Shown here one piece after another: positions 16,947 to 25,633 of a DNA stretch of 64,000 nt; position 1 is the first letter of the stretch, and every line of letters begins with the position of its first letter. The translations under genes and the position numbers were made by a program. The notes under the pieces are model-generated. The model did no database searches. It was not told the origin of the DNA and saw only the letters and a program-made list of their open reading frames with translations. The DNA lies in NCBI GenBank assembly GCA_016200895.1, contig JACQDX010000033.1, forward strand, positions 25,712 to 89,711. The letters are read 5' to 3'. The DNA is from Burkholderiales bacterium. Lineage in GTDB: Bacteria; Pseudomonadota; Gammaproteobacteria; Burkholderiales; Burkholderiaceae_D.

Positions 16947-18896
16947 ATGAATAAGCAGACTCTCGCACTTTCCGTCCTCGGTATAGGCGCTTTGGCGCTG
17001 ACACCCGTGGTGATGCACAACCCTTACTACCTGCACCTGGCTGAGACCATACTGATCTACGCCATCCTCCTGTTTGGCCTGGACATCGTGGTCGGTTACA
17101 CTGGCCAGGTCTCTCTCGGTCATGCTGGCTTGTTTGGCATAGGCTCGTATACAACGGGCGTGCTGGTGTTCAAGCTCGGCATGTCGGTGTTTGTCGCCAT
17201 CCCTTGCAGTATCGCCGTCACGGCGGTTTTTGGTGCCTTGCTGGCCCTGCCTGCACTGCGTGTGACCGGGCCTTATCTGGCCATGGTGACACTGGCCTTT
17301 GGTACCATCATCCAGATACTCATTAATGAAATGAGTTTCCTGACTGAGGGGCCGATGGGCATCAAACTCACCAAGCCTGTCATCTTTGGACAAAAGCTGG
17401 ATGAGGTTGGTTTCTTCTATCTGGTGGCCATCATGCTGGTGCTGGCACTGATCGTGGTTCACCGCGTTTTACGTTCTCATTATGGCCGTGCTTTCCAGGC
17501 CTTGCGTGACAGCCCGATCGCTTCTGACTGCATGGGTGTTTCAGTCTACAAGTACAAAGTCATTGCCTTCGTCATCAGTGCGGCACTGGCTGGTCTGGCA
17601 GGCAGCCTGTATGCATATTCGGAAGAATATATTTCACCGAATACTTACAACTTTGAACTGACCATCATGTTCTTGCTGGCAGTCATCATGGGCGGGCGCA
17701 AGACACGTACCGGTTCATTGCTGGGTGCCTTGATCGTCGTCATGTTGCCATCGCTGCTGGCCGATATTGAACTGTTCCGCAAGATCGCAACCGTAGCCGC
17801 AGTGATCGCCGTCATCGCAGGTAGCGCGGCCATCGCCAAACAACGCAAGACAGTCAGGGAACTCATCGTGCCCGTCGGTGCGACTGTGGCCATGGCCTTG
17901 TTCTCCTACAAGCTGGAAAACATTACCGACTGGCGTCTGACCATCTTTGGTTTGATGACCTTGTTTGTCGTGTATTACCTGCAGGATGGCATTGTCGGTT
18001 TCGTCAACAGCTTGTTGGGTAAGGGGCAACAACATCTCATCATCAATGCAGAAAGCGCCGAGAGCAATGCCGGAAATGCCATCGTCAATGCCAGCGATGC
18101 CCGCATGGGTGTCCTGCTGACAGGCAGGAAAATTCTCATGCAATTCGGTGGTTTGAAAGCACTGAACCAGGTTGATCTGCAAATCCATAAAGGTACGGTA
18201 CATGGTTTGATTGGCCCTAACGGCTCCGGTAAAAGTACCATGATGAATGTGCTGACCGGTATTTATCAACCTACTGATGGGGTGGTGGAGTTTGCCGGCA
18301 AAGTCATCTCCGGCAGTACTCCGTCAGCGATTGCTTTGGGTGGTGTCGCCCGTACTTTCCAGAACGTGCAACTGTTTGGTGAAATGACGGCAACAGAAAA
18401 CATCCTGGTTGGTTTGCACAGTACCTTCCGCAGCAATGTCGGGGATGCCATGTTGCATACGCCGCGATATTTGCGTGAAGAACAGCAGGCAAGAGCGCGT
18501 GCAGCAAGCATTTTGCAATTTGTCGGCCTGGCTGACCTGGCGAATGAAGAGGCGCGTAATCTGCCCTACGGCAAGCAACGCCTGCTCGAAATTGGCCGCG
18601 CACTGGGTCTCAACCCACAGCTCTTGCTGCTGGATGAACCTGCTGCTGGTTTAACTGCGCCTGACATCAAGGACTTGATCGCCATCATCCGCAAGATACG
18701 TGAACATGGCATCACCATCATCCTCATTGAACATCATATGGATGTGGTCATGTCGATTTGCGATACTGTGACTGTGCTGGATTTTGGTCAGAAAATTGCA
18801 GAGGGCAAACCGGCAGCCGTACAGGCCGACCCTAAAGTAATTGAAGCCTATCTGGGTGGCAGCGTAGCTGATGCCACTGAAGTCGCAGCAGCATAA
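16947..18896 (+). CDS. livMG: LivM-LivG fusion: permease and ATPase in one chain
   Basis: 649 residues. The N-terminal about 350 residues are a LivM permease (GQVSLGHAGLFGIGSY, VTGPYLAMVTLAFGTI, RDSPIASDCMGVSVYKYK, MGGRKTRTGSLLGALIV), with extra hydrophobic helices around 290-350 (IVPVGATVAMALFSY, FGLMTLFVVYYL). A linker of about 35 residues leads to a LivG ATPase (about 385-649): Walker A GPNGSGKSTMMN, Q-loop FQNVQLFGEMT, signature region LPYGKQRLLEIGRAL and Walker B LLLLDEPAAGL. The signature is the LivG type with YG in place of SG. Such fusions are seen in other Burkholderiales liv systems. Ten bases separate its stop from livF. Confidence 0.92.
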   Translation: MNKQTLALSVLGIGALALTPVVMHNPYYLHLAETILIYAILLFGLDIVVGYTGQVSLGHAGLFGIGSYTTGVLVFKLGMSVFVAIPCSIAVTAVFGALLALPALRVTGPYLAMVTLAFGTIIQILINEMSFLTEGPMGIKLTKPVIFGQKLDEVGFFYLVAIMLVLALIVVHRVLRSHYGRAFQALRDSPIASDCMGVSVYKYKVIAFVISAALAGLAGSLYAYSEEYISPNTYNFELTIMFLLAVIMGGRKTRTGSLLGALIVVMLPSLLADIELFRKIATVAAVIAVIAGSAAIAKQRKTVRELIVPVGATVAMALFSYKLENITDWRLTIFGLMTLFVVYYLQDGIVGFVNSLLGKGQQHLIINAESAESNAGNAIVNASDARMGVLLTGRKILMQFGGLKALNQVDLQIHKGTVHGLIGPNGSGKSTMMNVLTGIYQPTDGVVEFAGKVISGSTPSAIALGGVARTFQNVQLFGEMTATENILVGLHSTFRSNVGDAMLHTPRYLREEQQARARAASILQFVGLADLANEEARNLPYGKQRLLEIGRALGLNPQLLLLDEPAAGLTAPDIKDLIAIIRKIREHGITIILIEHHMDVVMSICDTVTVLDFGQKIAEGKPAAVQADPKVIEAYLGGSVADATEVAAA

Positions 18897-18906
18897 GGAG
18901 AGAGCA

Positions 18907-19635
18907 ATGTTAACTATTTCAAATTTGCATGCAGCCTATGGCAAGGTCGAAGTCTTGCATGGTATTTCCATGGACGTGCCCAAGGGCAAAGTCGTGACAC
19001 TGATAGGTTCCAATGGAGCTGGCAAGACCACTACCATGCGCGCGATTTCTGGCATGTTGAAGCCCAAAGAAGGTACGGTTACCCTGGCTGGTAAAGATGT
19101 CACCGGCCTGGATTCCCACAAGATCGCCAGGGCAGGTCTTGCGCATTCACCAGAAGGCCGACGCGTGTTTGCCACCATGTCGGTGACGGATAATCTGTTG
19201 CTCGGTGCCTTCCCGCGTTTCACCCGCAGCCGTCCGCGTGGTGATATAGAAAGCGATCTGCAAAAAGCCATGGAATTATTCCCGCGTTTGAAAGAACGCA
19301 AGAATCAGCTGGCTGGCACCCTGTCTGGCGGTGAGCAACAAATGCTGGCGATGGCGAGAGCTGTCATGCTCAATCCTGACGTGGTCTTGCTGGATGAGCC
19401 ATCGATGGGGCTGGCCCCTATCCTGGTCGATGAAGTCTTCCGTATCATTGTGCGCCTGAAAGAGCAGGGTACGACCATGCTGCTGGTGGAGCAGTTTGCG
19501 GCGGCTGCTTTAGCCGTGGCCGATTATGGTTATGTGCTGGAAAATGGCCGGATATCTGTGCATGGTCCAGCGGCCAGCTTGCAGAATGATCCGGCGGTGA
19601 AGGCGGCCTACCTGGGTGGTGGTGCGCAGCATTGA
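18907..19635 (+). CDS. livF: Branched-chain amino acid ABC transporter ATPase LivF
   Basis: 242 residues from the ATG at 18907, preceded by GGAGAG; an ATG 12 codons upstream lies inside livMG. Walker A is GSNGAGKTTTM, the signature is LSGGEQQMLAMARA, and Walker B is VVLLDEPSMGLAP. The AHSPEGRRVFATMSVTDNL segment is typical of LivF. It pairs with the LivG half of the fusion. Last gene of the liv cluster, followed by a clear terminator. Confidence 0.94.
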   Translation: MLTISNLHAAYGKVEVLHGISMDVPKGKVVTLIGSNGAGKTTTMRAISGMLKPKEGTVTLAGKDVTGLDSHKIARAGLAHSPEGRRVFATMSVTDNLLLGAFPRFTRSRPRGDIESDLQKAMELFPRLKERKNQLAGTLSGGEQQMLAMARAVMLNPDVVLLDEPSMGLAPILVDEVFRIIVRLKEQGTTMLLVEQFAAAALAVADYGYVLENGRISVHGPAASLQNDPAVKAAYLGGGAQH

Positions 19636-19669
19636 TAATATCGCATGCGCAAGTTTGGCAAGTTTAAGG

Positions 19670-19697
19670 AATGGGGAGCTTGCTCCCCATTTTTATT
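19670..19697 (+). terminator. Intrinsic terminator after livF
   Basis: Perfect stem AATGGGGAGC / GCTCCCCATT with a TT loop, followed by TTTATTTTT. It lies 35 bases after the livF stop and 60 bases before the hydrolase gene. Confidence 0.88.
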
Positions 19698-19756
19698 TTT
19701 ATCGCAATGCTGCCAGGGCTGTGATATTTTCTTGATTCATTTTAAGAAAATCACGC

Positions 19757-20713
19757 ATGCCCATGCATATCAATTCCATTTCTTCGCACATTCGCCATAT
19801 CGCTCTGGCTTCCATTGCACTCTTTTGCGCTTCCGCGATGGCGGCACCTGTGCTGCAAGAACACAGCATAAAAATCGATGGCAAGCAAAGGCGTTACTAT
19901 CATTTATCTGATGCTGCCGCAGCAAATGCTGGCCCGCCCATACTCCTGGTCAGTGGCTCAGGTTGCGATGATTTCTCTGTGCGCCTGCCCCTATTTTTTG
20001 AACGCTACCCCGCAGCTGCCAATGTCTATTATCTGGAAAAACCTGATGTCATCAAAAACGCCGATGGTAGAAAATGCAGTAATCAATTTCAGGCAGCAGA
20101 CAAATTTGATCAGCGCTTGTCGGATCATTTGAAGTTCATCGAACAAGAACCTGAACTGAAAAAAATGCCTGCGCGTTCCATTGCTGTGCTGGGCTTTTCT
20201 GAAGGTGGAGCTGTCGCTCCTTACATCGCCAGAGATAGCAAGAAAATCGGCTGGCTGGCAACAGCGGGTAGTGGCGGCTTGAAGCAGAGTGAAGAATTTT
20301 TGATCTTTGCAGACCGTGGCGTGGAACCTTATGCAAAACCGTTTTCACGCGACTATTTTTTGCATGTATATCCTGAGATCAGGAAGGACGGTAAGAGCTT
20401 GAAAAAAGAATTCTTTGGACATCCTTATGCGTATTGGTCTGGACATCTGTTTTCTGATCCTTTGAGTGTGTACGCAAGCCTGGATATTCCCATGGTGGCG
20501 GCGATGGGAGAGAAGGATGAAAGTGTGCCGATAGAATCAGGGCATGCCTTGCGGGATTATTTCCTGAAGCACCCTGAAAAGAATTTTCAGTTCGTGGAAT
20601 TTCCTGGTGCCAGTCATGGTTTGAGGACTGCTGAGAGGAATGGGGCACAGGAGTTTATTGCGGGTTTGGTGGGGTGGTTTAAGGGGGATAAGAAGGCGTT
20701 TGAGTTGAAGTGA
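19757..20713 (+). CDS. Exported alpha/beta hydrolase
   Basis: 318 residues. A signal peptide (HIALASIALFCASAMAAP, cleavage near residue 30) precedes an alpha/beta hydrolase fold. The nucleophile elbow is GFSEGG (Ser around residue 150). A late Asp is probable in AAMGEKDESVPIESGHAL, and the catalytic His is in FPGASHGL. GPPILLVSGSGCDDFS resembles the oxyanion-hole region. Substrate unknown; an esterase or peptidase is possible. It has no partner genes: liv terminator upstream, IS element downstream. An in-frame ATG at codon 3 is an alternative start. Confidence 0.75.
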   Translation: MPMHINSISSHIRHIALASIALFCASAMAAPVLQEHSIKIDGKQRRYYHLSDAAAANAGPPILLVSGSGCDDFSVRLPLFFERYPAAANVYYLEKPDVIKNADGRKCSNQFQAADKFDQRLSDHLKFIEQEPELKKMPARSIAVLGFSEGGAVAPYIARDSKKIGWLATAGSGGLKQSEEFLIFADRGVEPYAKPFSRDYFLHVYPEIRKDGKSLKKEFFGHPYAYWSGHLFSDPLSVYASLDIPMVAAMGEKDESVPIESGHALRDYFLKHPEKNFQFVEFPGASHGLRTAERNGAQEFIAGLVGWFKGDKKAFELK

Positions 20714-20779
20714 TTATCATACTTCTTGAGCTGCTCAGCCTTGGATTTTATGGCAATCTTATTCACGTCATTCCTGCGT

Positions 20780-20802
20780 AGGCACACTGCTGTCCGGAAT
20801 AA
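20780..20802 (+). repeat. Left terminal inverted repeat of the IS4 element
   Basis: Perfect reverse complement of 22079-22101 over 23 bases, ending inward in CTGTCCGGAATAA. Confidence 0.85.
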
Positions 20803-20888
20803 AACAGTTGACATGATCAAAAAGGGTTGCAGGCACTGATTTAAAGGGTTAAAACCCTGTTTGCCAACTTAAAAATCAGACCTGCAAC

Positions 20889-22061
20889 ATGTTTAGGATA
20901 ACCAGATTTCAAGAAATAATGAAGGCGTTGCCGCGCTCAAGCTTCGATCATCTCGTCAAAAAGCATAATGGCGACAAATACATCAAGCAATTCGGCCATT
21001 GGGAACATATGATCGCCATGATCTATGCACAATTGAGCGGAGCCACAGGATTACGTCCGTTGGAGACAAGTTTCAATAGCCAGATGGCACACCACTATCA
21101 TTTGGGTGTCGCTCCAATTAAACGTTCGACCCTGGCTGATGCCAATAGCAACCGGAAAGATACAGTATTTACCGACGTCGTCGCCATGCTGATGCAGAAG
21201 GTATCAAGGCAACTGCGCAAACAAAGCCAGCAAATACTTTATCTGCTTGATTCGACGTCCATTACCCTCAAAGGAAGAGAGTTTGATCGCTGGACGCATA
21301 AGAATCGTACCCGCCATACACAAGGCATCAAGCTTCACTTGCTGTATGCCTCTCAGGCAGAAGCACCGGTCTGGCAAAGTATCAGCGCTCCCAACGTGAA
21401 TGATGTCGAGAAAGCAGTTGATGTCCCGTTGCACGCAGGTGCCGTCTACGTCTTTGATAAAGGGTATTGCGACTACAACTGGTGGTATCGCATCAGCATG
21501 ACCGGCGCATGGTTCGTCAGCCGCTTCAAATGCAATGCTGGTGTACGCATCGAGCAAGAACTGCCAATACCAGAAGAAGCCAAAGAGATTGTTCTACAGG
21601 ATCAATGGGTTCGCTTCAAGCACAAACATCCAGGTGGAAAACGCATCAATCATCATTACGAGAAACCACTGCGGCGCATCACGATTGCCAGGAACGATAA
21701 AGCTACGCCACTCGTATTGGCGACCAATGACATGACAAGTGATGCATTGGCCATAGCGCAACGTTACAAAGAGCGCTGGGAAATCGAACTGTTCTTCAAA
21801 TGGATTAAGCAACATTTGAAGGTCAAAAAATTCTTTGGCCGCACTGAAAATGCTGTGCGCATCCAGTTATTGACAGCGCTGATTAGTTACCTACTGATTG
21901 CTCTCTATAGACAGACCCACGGACTTAAACAAAGTCTATGGGAATGTCTATGCCTGATCCGCGCTACCTTATTCCACCATCCTGAACTCGATATCAGTTT
22001 GTACAAAAAACGACGACGACAGATTCTGGAAATGAGCAAAATTCAGATGAGGTTGTTCTAA
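20889..22061 (+). CDS. IS4-family transposase
   Basis: 390 residues, DDE transposase with the N-terminal DUF4372-type domain (MFRITRFQEIMKALPRSSFD, YAQLSGATGLRPLE). The catalytic triad is visible: first Asp in YLLDSTSITL, second in AVYVFDKGYCDY, and the Glu in the Y-(2)-R-(3)-E-(6)-K signature YKERWEIELFFKWIKQHL. Full-length and uninterrupted, so the element may still be mobile. It starts about 85 bases inside the left inverted repeat. Confidence 0.93.
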   Translation: MFRITRFQEIMKALPRSSFDHLVKKHNGDKYIKQFGHWEHMIAMIYAQLSGATGLRPLETSFNSQMAHHYHLGVAPIKRSTLADANSNRKDTVFTDVVAMLMQKVSRQLRKQSQQILYLLDSTSITLKGREFDRWTHKNRTRHTQGIKLHLLYASQAEAPVWQSISAPNVNDVEKAVDVPLHAGAVYVFDKGYCDYNWWYRISMTGAWFVSRFKCNAGVRIEQELPIPEEAKEIVLQDQWVRFKHKHPGGKRINHHYEKPLRRITIARNDKATPLVLATNDMTSDALAIAQRYKERWEIELFFKWIKQHLKVKKFFGRTENAVRIQLLTALISYLLIALYRQTHGLKQSLWECLCLIRATLFHHPELDISLYKKRRRQILEMSKIQMRLF

Positions 22062-22078
22062 TGGCTGTGTCAAGGATA

Positions 22079-22101
22079 TTATTCCGGACAGCAGTGTGCC
22101 T
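22079..22101 (-). repeat. Right terminal inverted repeat of the IS4 element
   Basis: Perfect reverse complement of 20780-20802; contains TTATTCCGGACAG. Confidence 0.85.
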
Positions 22102-22292
22102 GCGCTGGAGCGACGATGTTTAGGCTAACTCTCTTGCAATCTGGACGGCTTACTGCTTGCATCGCCAGTCTTGTCGGCAAAGTTGCTGTTCAAGTTTTTG
22201 CGTTGGATGCGTGTATCGTCGCTCTCCTGATCGTTTTAACTAACTCTTTGAACACCAATATCCACCTTGAGATGACAATCCTCCAAATTGTC

Positions 22293-22312
22293 GCTCCTGC
22301 GCAGGCAGGAGC
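22293..22312. repeat. REP-like palindrome
   Basis: Stem GCTCCTGC / GCAGGAGC with a four-base loop GCAG. Related sequence occurs at both edges of the IS: CGTCATTCCTGCG on the left (20767-20779), and on the right the reverse complement of CGTCGCTCCAGCGCAGGCA. This suggests a family of short intergenic repeats, with three copies or remnants in 1.5 kb. Confidence 0.55.
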
Positions 22313-22559
22313 CTAGTGGCGTTCGCGGATCAACAGAAATGCTCGCTTGTGGATTTGCATTAATTCGACTTCTTCATTGGTTTACAGACGTTCATTTTTT
22401 TGTAGCTACAACTTGAGTATTATTTCTCTTTAGCATAAATCTACTGTATCAATTTACGCTCAATAAAAAATGATGTGATTGCCGAGTGATTTAATTGAAA
22501 TAACATTCCCAAATGTCAGGCCTGTAAAGAGCCCATGTCATTTTTATGATAACTTCTTG

Positions 22560-22596
22560 TGTGACGATGAATACCCCGGATTGTTAACTCGTCACA
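22560..22596. promoter_or_regulatory. Inverted repeat upstream of the VOC gene, possible operator
   Basis: TGTGACGA (22560-22567) and TCGTCACA (22589-22596) are perfect reverse complements separated by 21 bases, 50-90 bases before the VOC start. The half-site spacing of about three helical turns fits a dimeric repressor site; no regulator gene is adjacent. Confidence 0.35.
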
Positions 22597-22647
22597 CATC
22601 AAGTGCGGCGGGTATGTGCATCAACAATTAAATGAGGAAGCAAGGAT

Positions 22648-23088
22648 ATGACAATTAAACGTATGGACAACATCCTCATCGTTGTCGATGACCTCGAAGC
22701 TGTCAAAGCCTTTTTCATTGCGCTTGGCCTCAGGCTGGAGGGCGAGACAACAGTCGAAGGCCCATTGGTTGGAAATCTGATCGGTCTCAAGGATGTCCGC
22801 GCGACTCTCGCTATGTTGCGGACGCCTGATGGACTAGGGATTGAGCTGGACAAATTTCACACGCCGGACGCGATCAGATTTGGGCCGGTAAATGCGCCGG
22901 TGAACACGCTTGGCCTGCGCCGTGTAATGTTCGCTGTCGATGGAATTGATACTGTCGTTGCCCGCATGCTTGAACACGGGGCAGAGCTGATTGGCGAAAT
23001 GCAGTATGAGAATACGTATAACATGGCTTATATCCGGGGACCTGAGGGCATCATTGTTGCGCTTGCCGAGCAACTGCCTAAGACGTGA
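22648..23088 (+). CDS. VOC family protein (glyoxalase/bleomycin-resistance fold)
   Basis: 146 residues with two babba-b modules: MDNILIVVDDLEAVKAFFIALG at the start and LRRVMFAVDGIDTVVARMLEHG in the second half, ending YIRGPEGIIVALAEQL. This is the vicinal oxygen chelate fold shared by glyoxalases, extradiol dioxygenases and antibiotic-binding proteins. The substrate cannot be told from sequence. A GAGGAAGCAAGG ribosome site precedes the ATG. It stands alone between the IS element and paaX. Confidence 0.85.
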   Translation: MTIKRMDNILIVVDDLEAVKAFFIALGLRLEGETTVEGPLVGNLIGLKDVRATLAMLRTPDGLGIELDKFHTPDAIRFGPVNAPVNTLGLRRVMFAVDGIDTVVARMLEHGAELIGEMQYENTYNMAYIRGPEGIIVALAEQLPKT

Positions 23089-23164
23089 CTATAAGCGGGT
23101 ACTTCAACGCGCGCGTGGTTTTAATACTAAGCAAGCCAAAATGATATAAAGCAAATTCGTGACT

Positions 23165-24085
23165 TCAAAAAAGCCCGCCAAACCTTTCCTGTAAACTCAA
23201 ACCACTATCTTGTCGATGTTCAGGATCCAGGGCTTGGCTTAACAAATTTTCTGCGGGTCGAAAACAAGCCCGGTAAAGATCGCGGCATAGCCGGTACGCC
23301 TCATCGCCCAGCCAACCCTCAGGCCGAAGAGTGCTTGGCAAGTTGGGGTCGTGTAATTGAGTGCGGCGGAAGCTATGTATCAGCAGACTGCGGATAACAA
23401 AGGCAGCGTGCTCGGGAAGATGCTGTCCTTGCACCAGGTTTTTCAGAGGTGAGAATGCTGCAATAAAATTCTTGTAGGCGATATTCACTTCATCCAGTTG
23501 CCAGTGGCTGGCAATCAATGATGGTAGCGGGCGGGCATCTGGCAGATTCAAATCGCTGGCACGACATACTGTGCATAATCCGGCGAAGCCGGTACGTCCA
23601 AGTACATTTTGCAAAGCTGCAGTATCTGCCTGGGGATGGGCAAATACGCCTGCATTAATCATGCGAAAACCTTCCCACAGCAATTCTTTTTTTAGACTGG
23701 CTTTGTTCCCGAGGGATGTATCGTCCCCGCTCATGATGACCAGTGTCCAGTAGTGATCCCACTTGCCAGTTTGCGGCACATATACACGCTTATAAGCATG
23801 CTGGAATCTGGCATAGCTGGCGGTTGCCAGTTGATAAGTGCTGCGCCGACCATCCCGTTTGGCTTCCAGCCAGCCTTCTTCGGCCAGTCTGAAGACACTG
23901 GTGCGTACTAATCTGTCATTAATGCCAAAATGACTCATTAATGAGATTAAACTACCTAGCCATATCGTACCGCCATGCGGGGCAATGGCATCGCCAAATA
24001 CGGTCATCACCAGGGACTTTGCCCTTGGCGGATTATTGGTAAGTTGCTGGTCTATCCAGGTTTGGATGGCAGTGCTAGTCAGCAT
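23165..24085 (-). CDS. paaX: PaaX, repressor of phenylacetate degradation
   Basis: 306 residues. The N-terminal winged helix (AKSLVMTVFGDAIAPHGGTIW, RLVRTSVFRLAEEGWL) is followed by the PaaX-specific middle and C-terminal domains (GKWDHYWTLVIMSGDD, ELLWEGFRMINAGVFAHP, RSLLIHSFRRTQLHDPNLPS, GWLGDEAYRLCRDLYR). PaaX is a GntR-like repressor that is released by phenylacetyl-CoA. It is transcribed away from the paaA-Z operon, and a matching inverted repeat lies in the shared promoter region. Many betaproteobacteria use a TetR-type PaaR instead, so PaaX here is of some interest. Confidence 0.93.
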   Translation of the reverse strand: MLTSTAIQTWIDQQLTNNPPRAKSLVMTVFGDAIAPHGGTIWLGSLISLMSHFGINDRLVRTSVFRLAEEGWLEAKRDGRRSTYQLATASYARFQHAYKRVYVPQTGKWDHYWTLVIMSGDDTSLGNKASLKKELLWEGFRMINAGVFAHPQADTAALQNVLGRTGFAGLCTVCRASDLNLPDARPLPSLIASHWQLDEVNIAYKNFIAAFSPLKNLVQGQHLPEHAAFVIRSLLIHSFRRTQLHDPNLPSTLRPEGWLGDEAYRLCRDLYRACFRPAENLLSQALDPEHRQDSGLSLQERFGGLF

Positions 24086-24179
24086 GCGGCTGTGTAAGTG
24101 ATTGTATGTGGTTATTGGTTGTTGTCCAGATTTTACCTATGGTGTAGCTAATGAGGGGCAAATTCCTCAAAAATTAAAA

Positions 24180-24218
24180 TGATACAAAAAAACTTCAGCA
24201 TCAATTAAAACTGTATCA
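24180..24218. promoter_or_regulatory. Probable PaaX operator over the paaA promoter
   Basis: Perfect inverted repeat TGATACA (24180-24186) and TGTATCA (24212-24218), separated by 25 bases (about three helical turns centre to centre). The right half-site directly abuts a perfect -10 box TATAAT at 24219-24224. Binding here would block RNA polymerase at the paaA promoter. Assignment to PaaX is by position next to paaX; the site itself is read directly from sequence. Confidence 0.6.
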
Positions 24219-24224
24219 TATAAT
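24219..24224 (+). promoter_or_regulatory. paaA: -10 box of the paaABCDE promoter
   Basis: TATAAT, 58 bases before the paaA start and touching the right arm of the inverted repeat. The -35 region (around 24196) is poor. Confidence 0.5.
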
Positions 24225-24281
24225 TGTTTGACGCAGATCAATCTTCCATGTTCGCATCCTCAAGATGCCAAGGAGTGTTTC

Positions 24282-25271
24282 ATGTATGCACAATTAGTCG
24301 AGACCGGCTTGAGCAAGCTCAAAACTGCAGAAGAGTTGAACGATGCCGAGCGTGCTTTTCAGGTACGCATTGATGCCGGTATCCGTATTGAAGCTAAAGA
24401 CTGGATGCCAGACGCCTACAGAAAAACCCTGATACGGCAAATCTCTCAGCACGCCCATTCCGAAATCGTTGGTCAATTGCCAGAAGGTAATTGGGTGACC
24501 CGCGCACCTACTTTAAAACGCAAAGCCATCTTGCTGGCAAAAATCCAGGATGAGGCAGGGCATGGTCTGTATCTTTACGGTGCTGCCGAAACCTTGGGTG
24601 TGTCACGCGATGAGCTGCTGGCCGACCTGCATTCCGGTAAAGCCAAGTATTCTAGCATCTTCAATTACCCGACTCTGAGCTGGGCCGATATGGGTGCTAT
24701 AGGCTGGCTGGTCGATGGTTCAGCCATCATCAACCAGATACCTTTGTGTCGTTGTTCTTACGGCCCGTATTCACGCGCCATGATCCGTGTCTGCAAAGAA
24801 GAATCCTTCCATGCGCGCCAGGGTTACGACATCATGATGACACTGTGTCGCGGTACGCCAGAACAAAAAGCCATGGCCCAGGATGCGCTGAATCGCTACT
24901 GGTGGCCGGCACTGATGATGTTTGGTCCATCGGATGCCGCATCGGTGAATAGCGCACAATCGGCGCAATGGCGTATCAAGCTTTTTTCCAATGATGAATT
25001 GCGCCAGCGCATGGTGGACCAGACCGTGCCACAGATTGAATACCTGGGCCTGCAACTGCCTGATCCGGCTATCAAATGGAATGAAGAACGCGGCCATTAT
25101 GATTTTGGCGAAATCAATTGGGATGAGTTTTACCAGGTCTTGAAAGGCAATGGCCCCTGTAACCGTGAACGTCTGCGTACTCGTGTCAAGGCATATGAAG
25201 ATGGTGCATGGTTCCGCGATGCCCTGCAGATGCATGCAGACAAGCAGCAGCAAAATAAAAAAAGTGCATAA
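24282..25271 (+). CDS. paaA: Phenylacetyl-CoA 1,2-epoxidase catalytic subunit PaaA
   Basis: 329 residues from the ATG at 24282 (MYAQLVETG), preceded by AAGGAG; an in-frame TTG at 24228 would add 18 unrelated residues and sits on the -10 region. PaaA is the di-iron oxygenase subunit of the ring-1,2-epoxidase. Iron ligands are visible in [25 protein letters not shown] and [11 protein letters not shown]. It forms a complex with PaaC and takes electrons from PaaE. First gene of paaABCDE. Confidence 0.96.
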   Translation: MYAQLVETGLSKLKTAEELNDAERAFQVRIDAGIRIEAKDWMPDAYRKTLIRQISQHAHSEIVGQLPEGNWVTRAPTLKRKAILLAKIQDEAGHGLYLYGAAETLGVSRDELLADLHSGKAKYSSIFNYPTLSWADMGAIGWLVDGSAIINQIPLCRCSYGPYSRAMIRVCKEESFHARQGYDIMMTLCRGTPEQKAMAQDALNRYWWPALMMFGPSDAASVNSAQSAQWRIKLFSNDELRQRMVDQTVPQIEYLGLQLPDPAIKWNEERGHYDFGEINWDEFYQVLKGNGPCNRERLRTRVKAYEDGAWFRDALQMHADKQQQNKKSA

Positions 25272-25301
25272 AAAAGTACGTAAGAAAACTGGAGACAGAT
25301 C

Positions 25302-25586
25302 ATGAGCAAAGAATGGCCTCTGTGGGAAGTATTCATCCGCAGCCAGCACGGCCTGGCGCACAAGCATGTAGGCAGCCTGCATGCACCGGATGCGGAGATG
25401 GCGATCAACCATGCGCGCGATGTGTATACTCGCCGCAATGAAGGCGTCAGCATCTGGGTGGCAAGGGCAGGCGATATTTTTGCCAGCAGCCCCGGCGATA
25501 AGGAAGCACTGTTTGAGCCATCGAATAGCAAGGTGTACCGTCATCCGACTTTCTTCCCCATGCCTGATGAAGTCAAGAATCTGTAA
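25302..25586 (+). CDS. paaB: Phenylacetyl-CoA epoxidase subunit PaaB
   Basis: 94 residues: EWPLWEVFIRSQHGLAHKHV near the start, HARDVYTRRNEGVSIWVA in the middle and HPTFFPMPDEVKNL at the end. This is the small structural subunit that bridges PaaAC heterodimers. Standard length and position between paaA and paaC. Confidence 0.96.
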   Translation: MSKEWPLWEVFIRSQHGLAHKHVGSLHAPDAEMAINHARDVYTRRNEGVSIWVARAGDIFASSPGDKEALFEPSNSKVYRHPTFFPMPDEVKNL

Positions 25587-25633
25587 TCGAACTCCTTCTA
25601 TACATCATAGCGAAATAATTCTGGAGAATTAAG

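Larger units (their letters stand above)
20780..22101 (+). mobile_element. IS4-family insertion sequence, apparently intact
   Basis: About 1.32 kb with one transposase gene. The ends form a perfect 23-bp inverted repeat (20780-20802 and 22079-22101) containing CTGTCCGGAATAA. Imperfect matching continues inward to TTGACA on both sides. No direct target duplication is visible at these limits. If the real ends are at CTGTCC (20790 and 22091), the adjoining ten bases are inverted rather than direct copies, so the exact boundary is uncertain. Both flanks outside contain REP-like sequence around CCTGCG. Confidence 0.82.
22102..22647 (+). other. 546-bp gene-free region after the IS element
   Basis: No ORF here looks coding; a 66-codon frame at 22116-22316 has no ribosome site or family resemblance. 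The region holds a REP-like hairpin (22293-22312) and an operator-like inverted repeat (22560-22596) before the VOC gene. The stretch 22320-22560 is A/T-rich and otherwise unremarkable. Confidence 0.5.

Noticed and set aside
14739..19635. Urea (urt) transporter instead of liv
   Set aside because: The binding protein and the permease-ATPase fusion look like the liv type, and no urease genes are nearby; substrate remains inferred.
22116..22316. 66-codon ORF after the IS element
   Set aside because: No ribosome site or family resemblance; the end lies in the REP-like hairpin.
20780..23088. Genomic island or prophage
   Set aside because: Only one IS and a single VOC gene; no integrase, phage or attachment genes.
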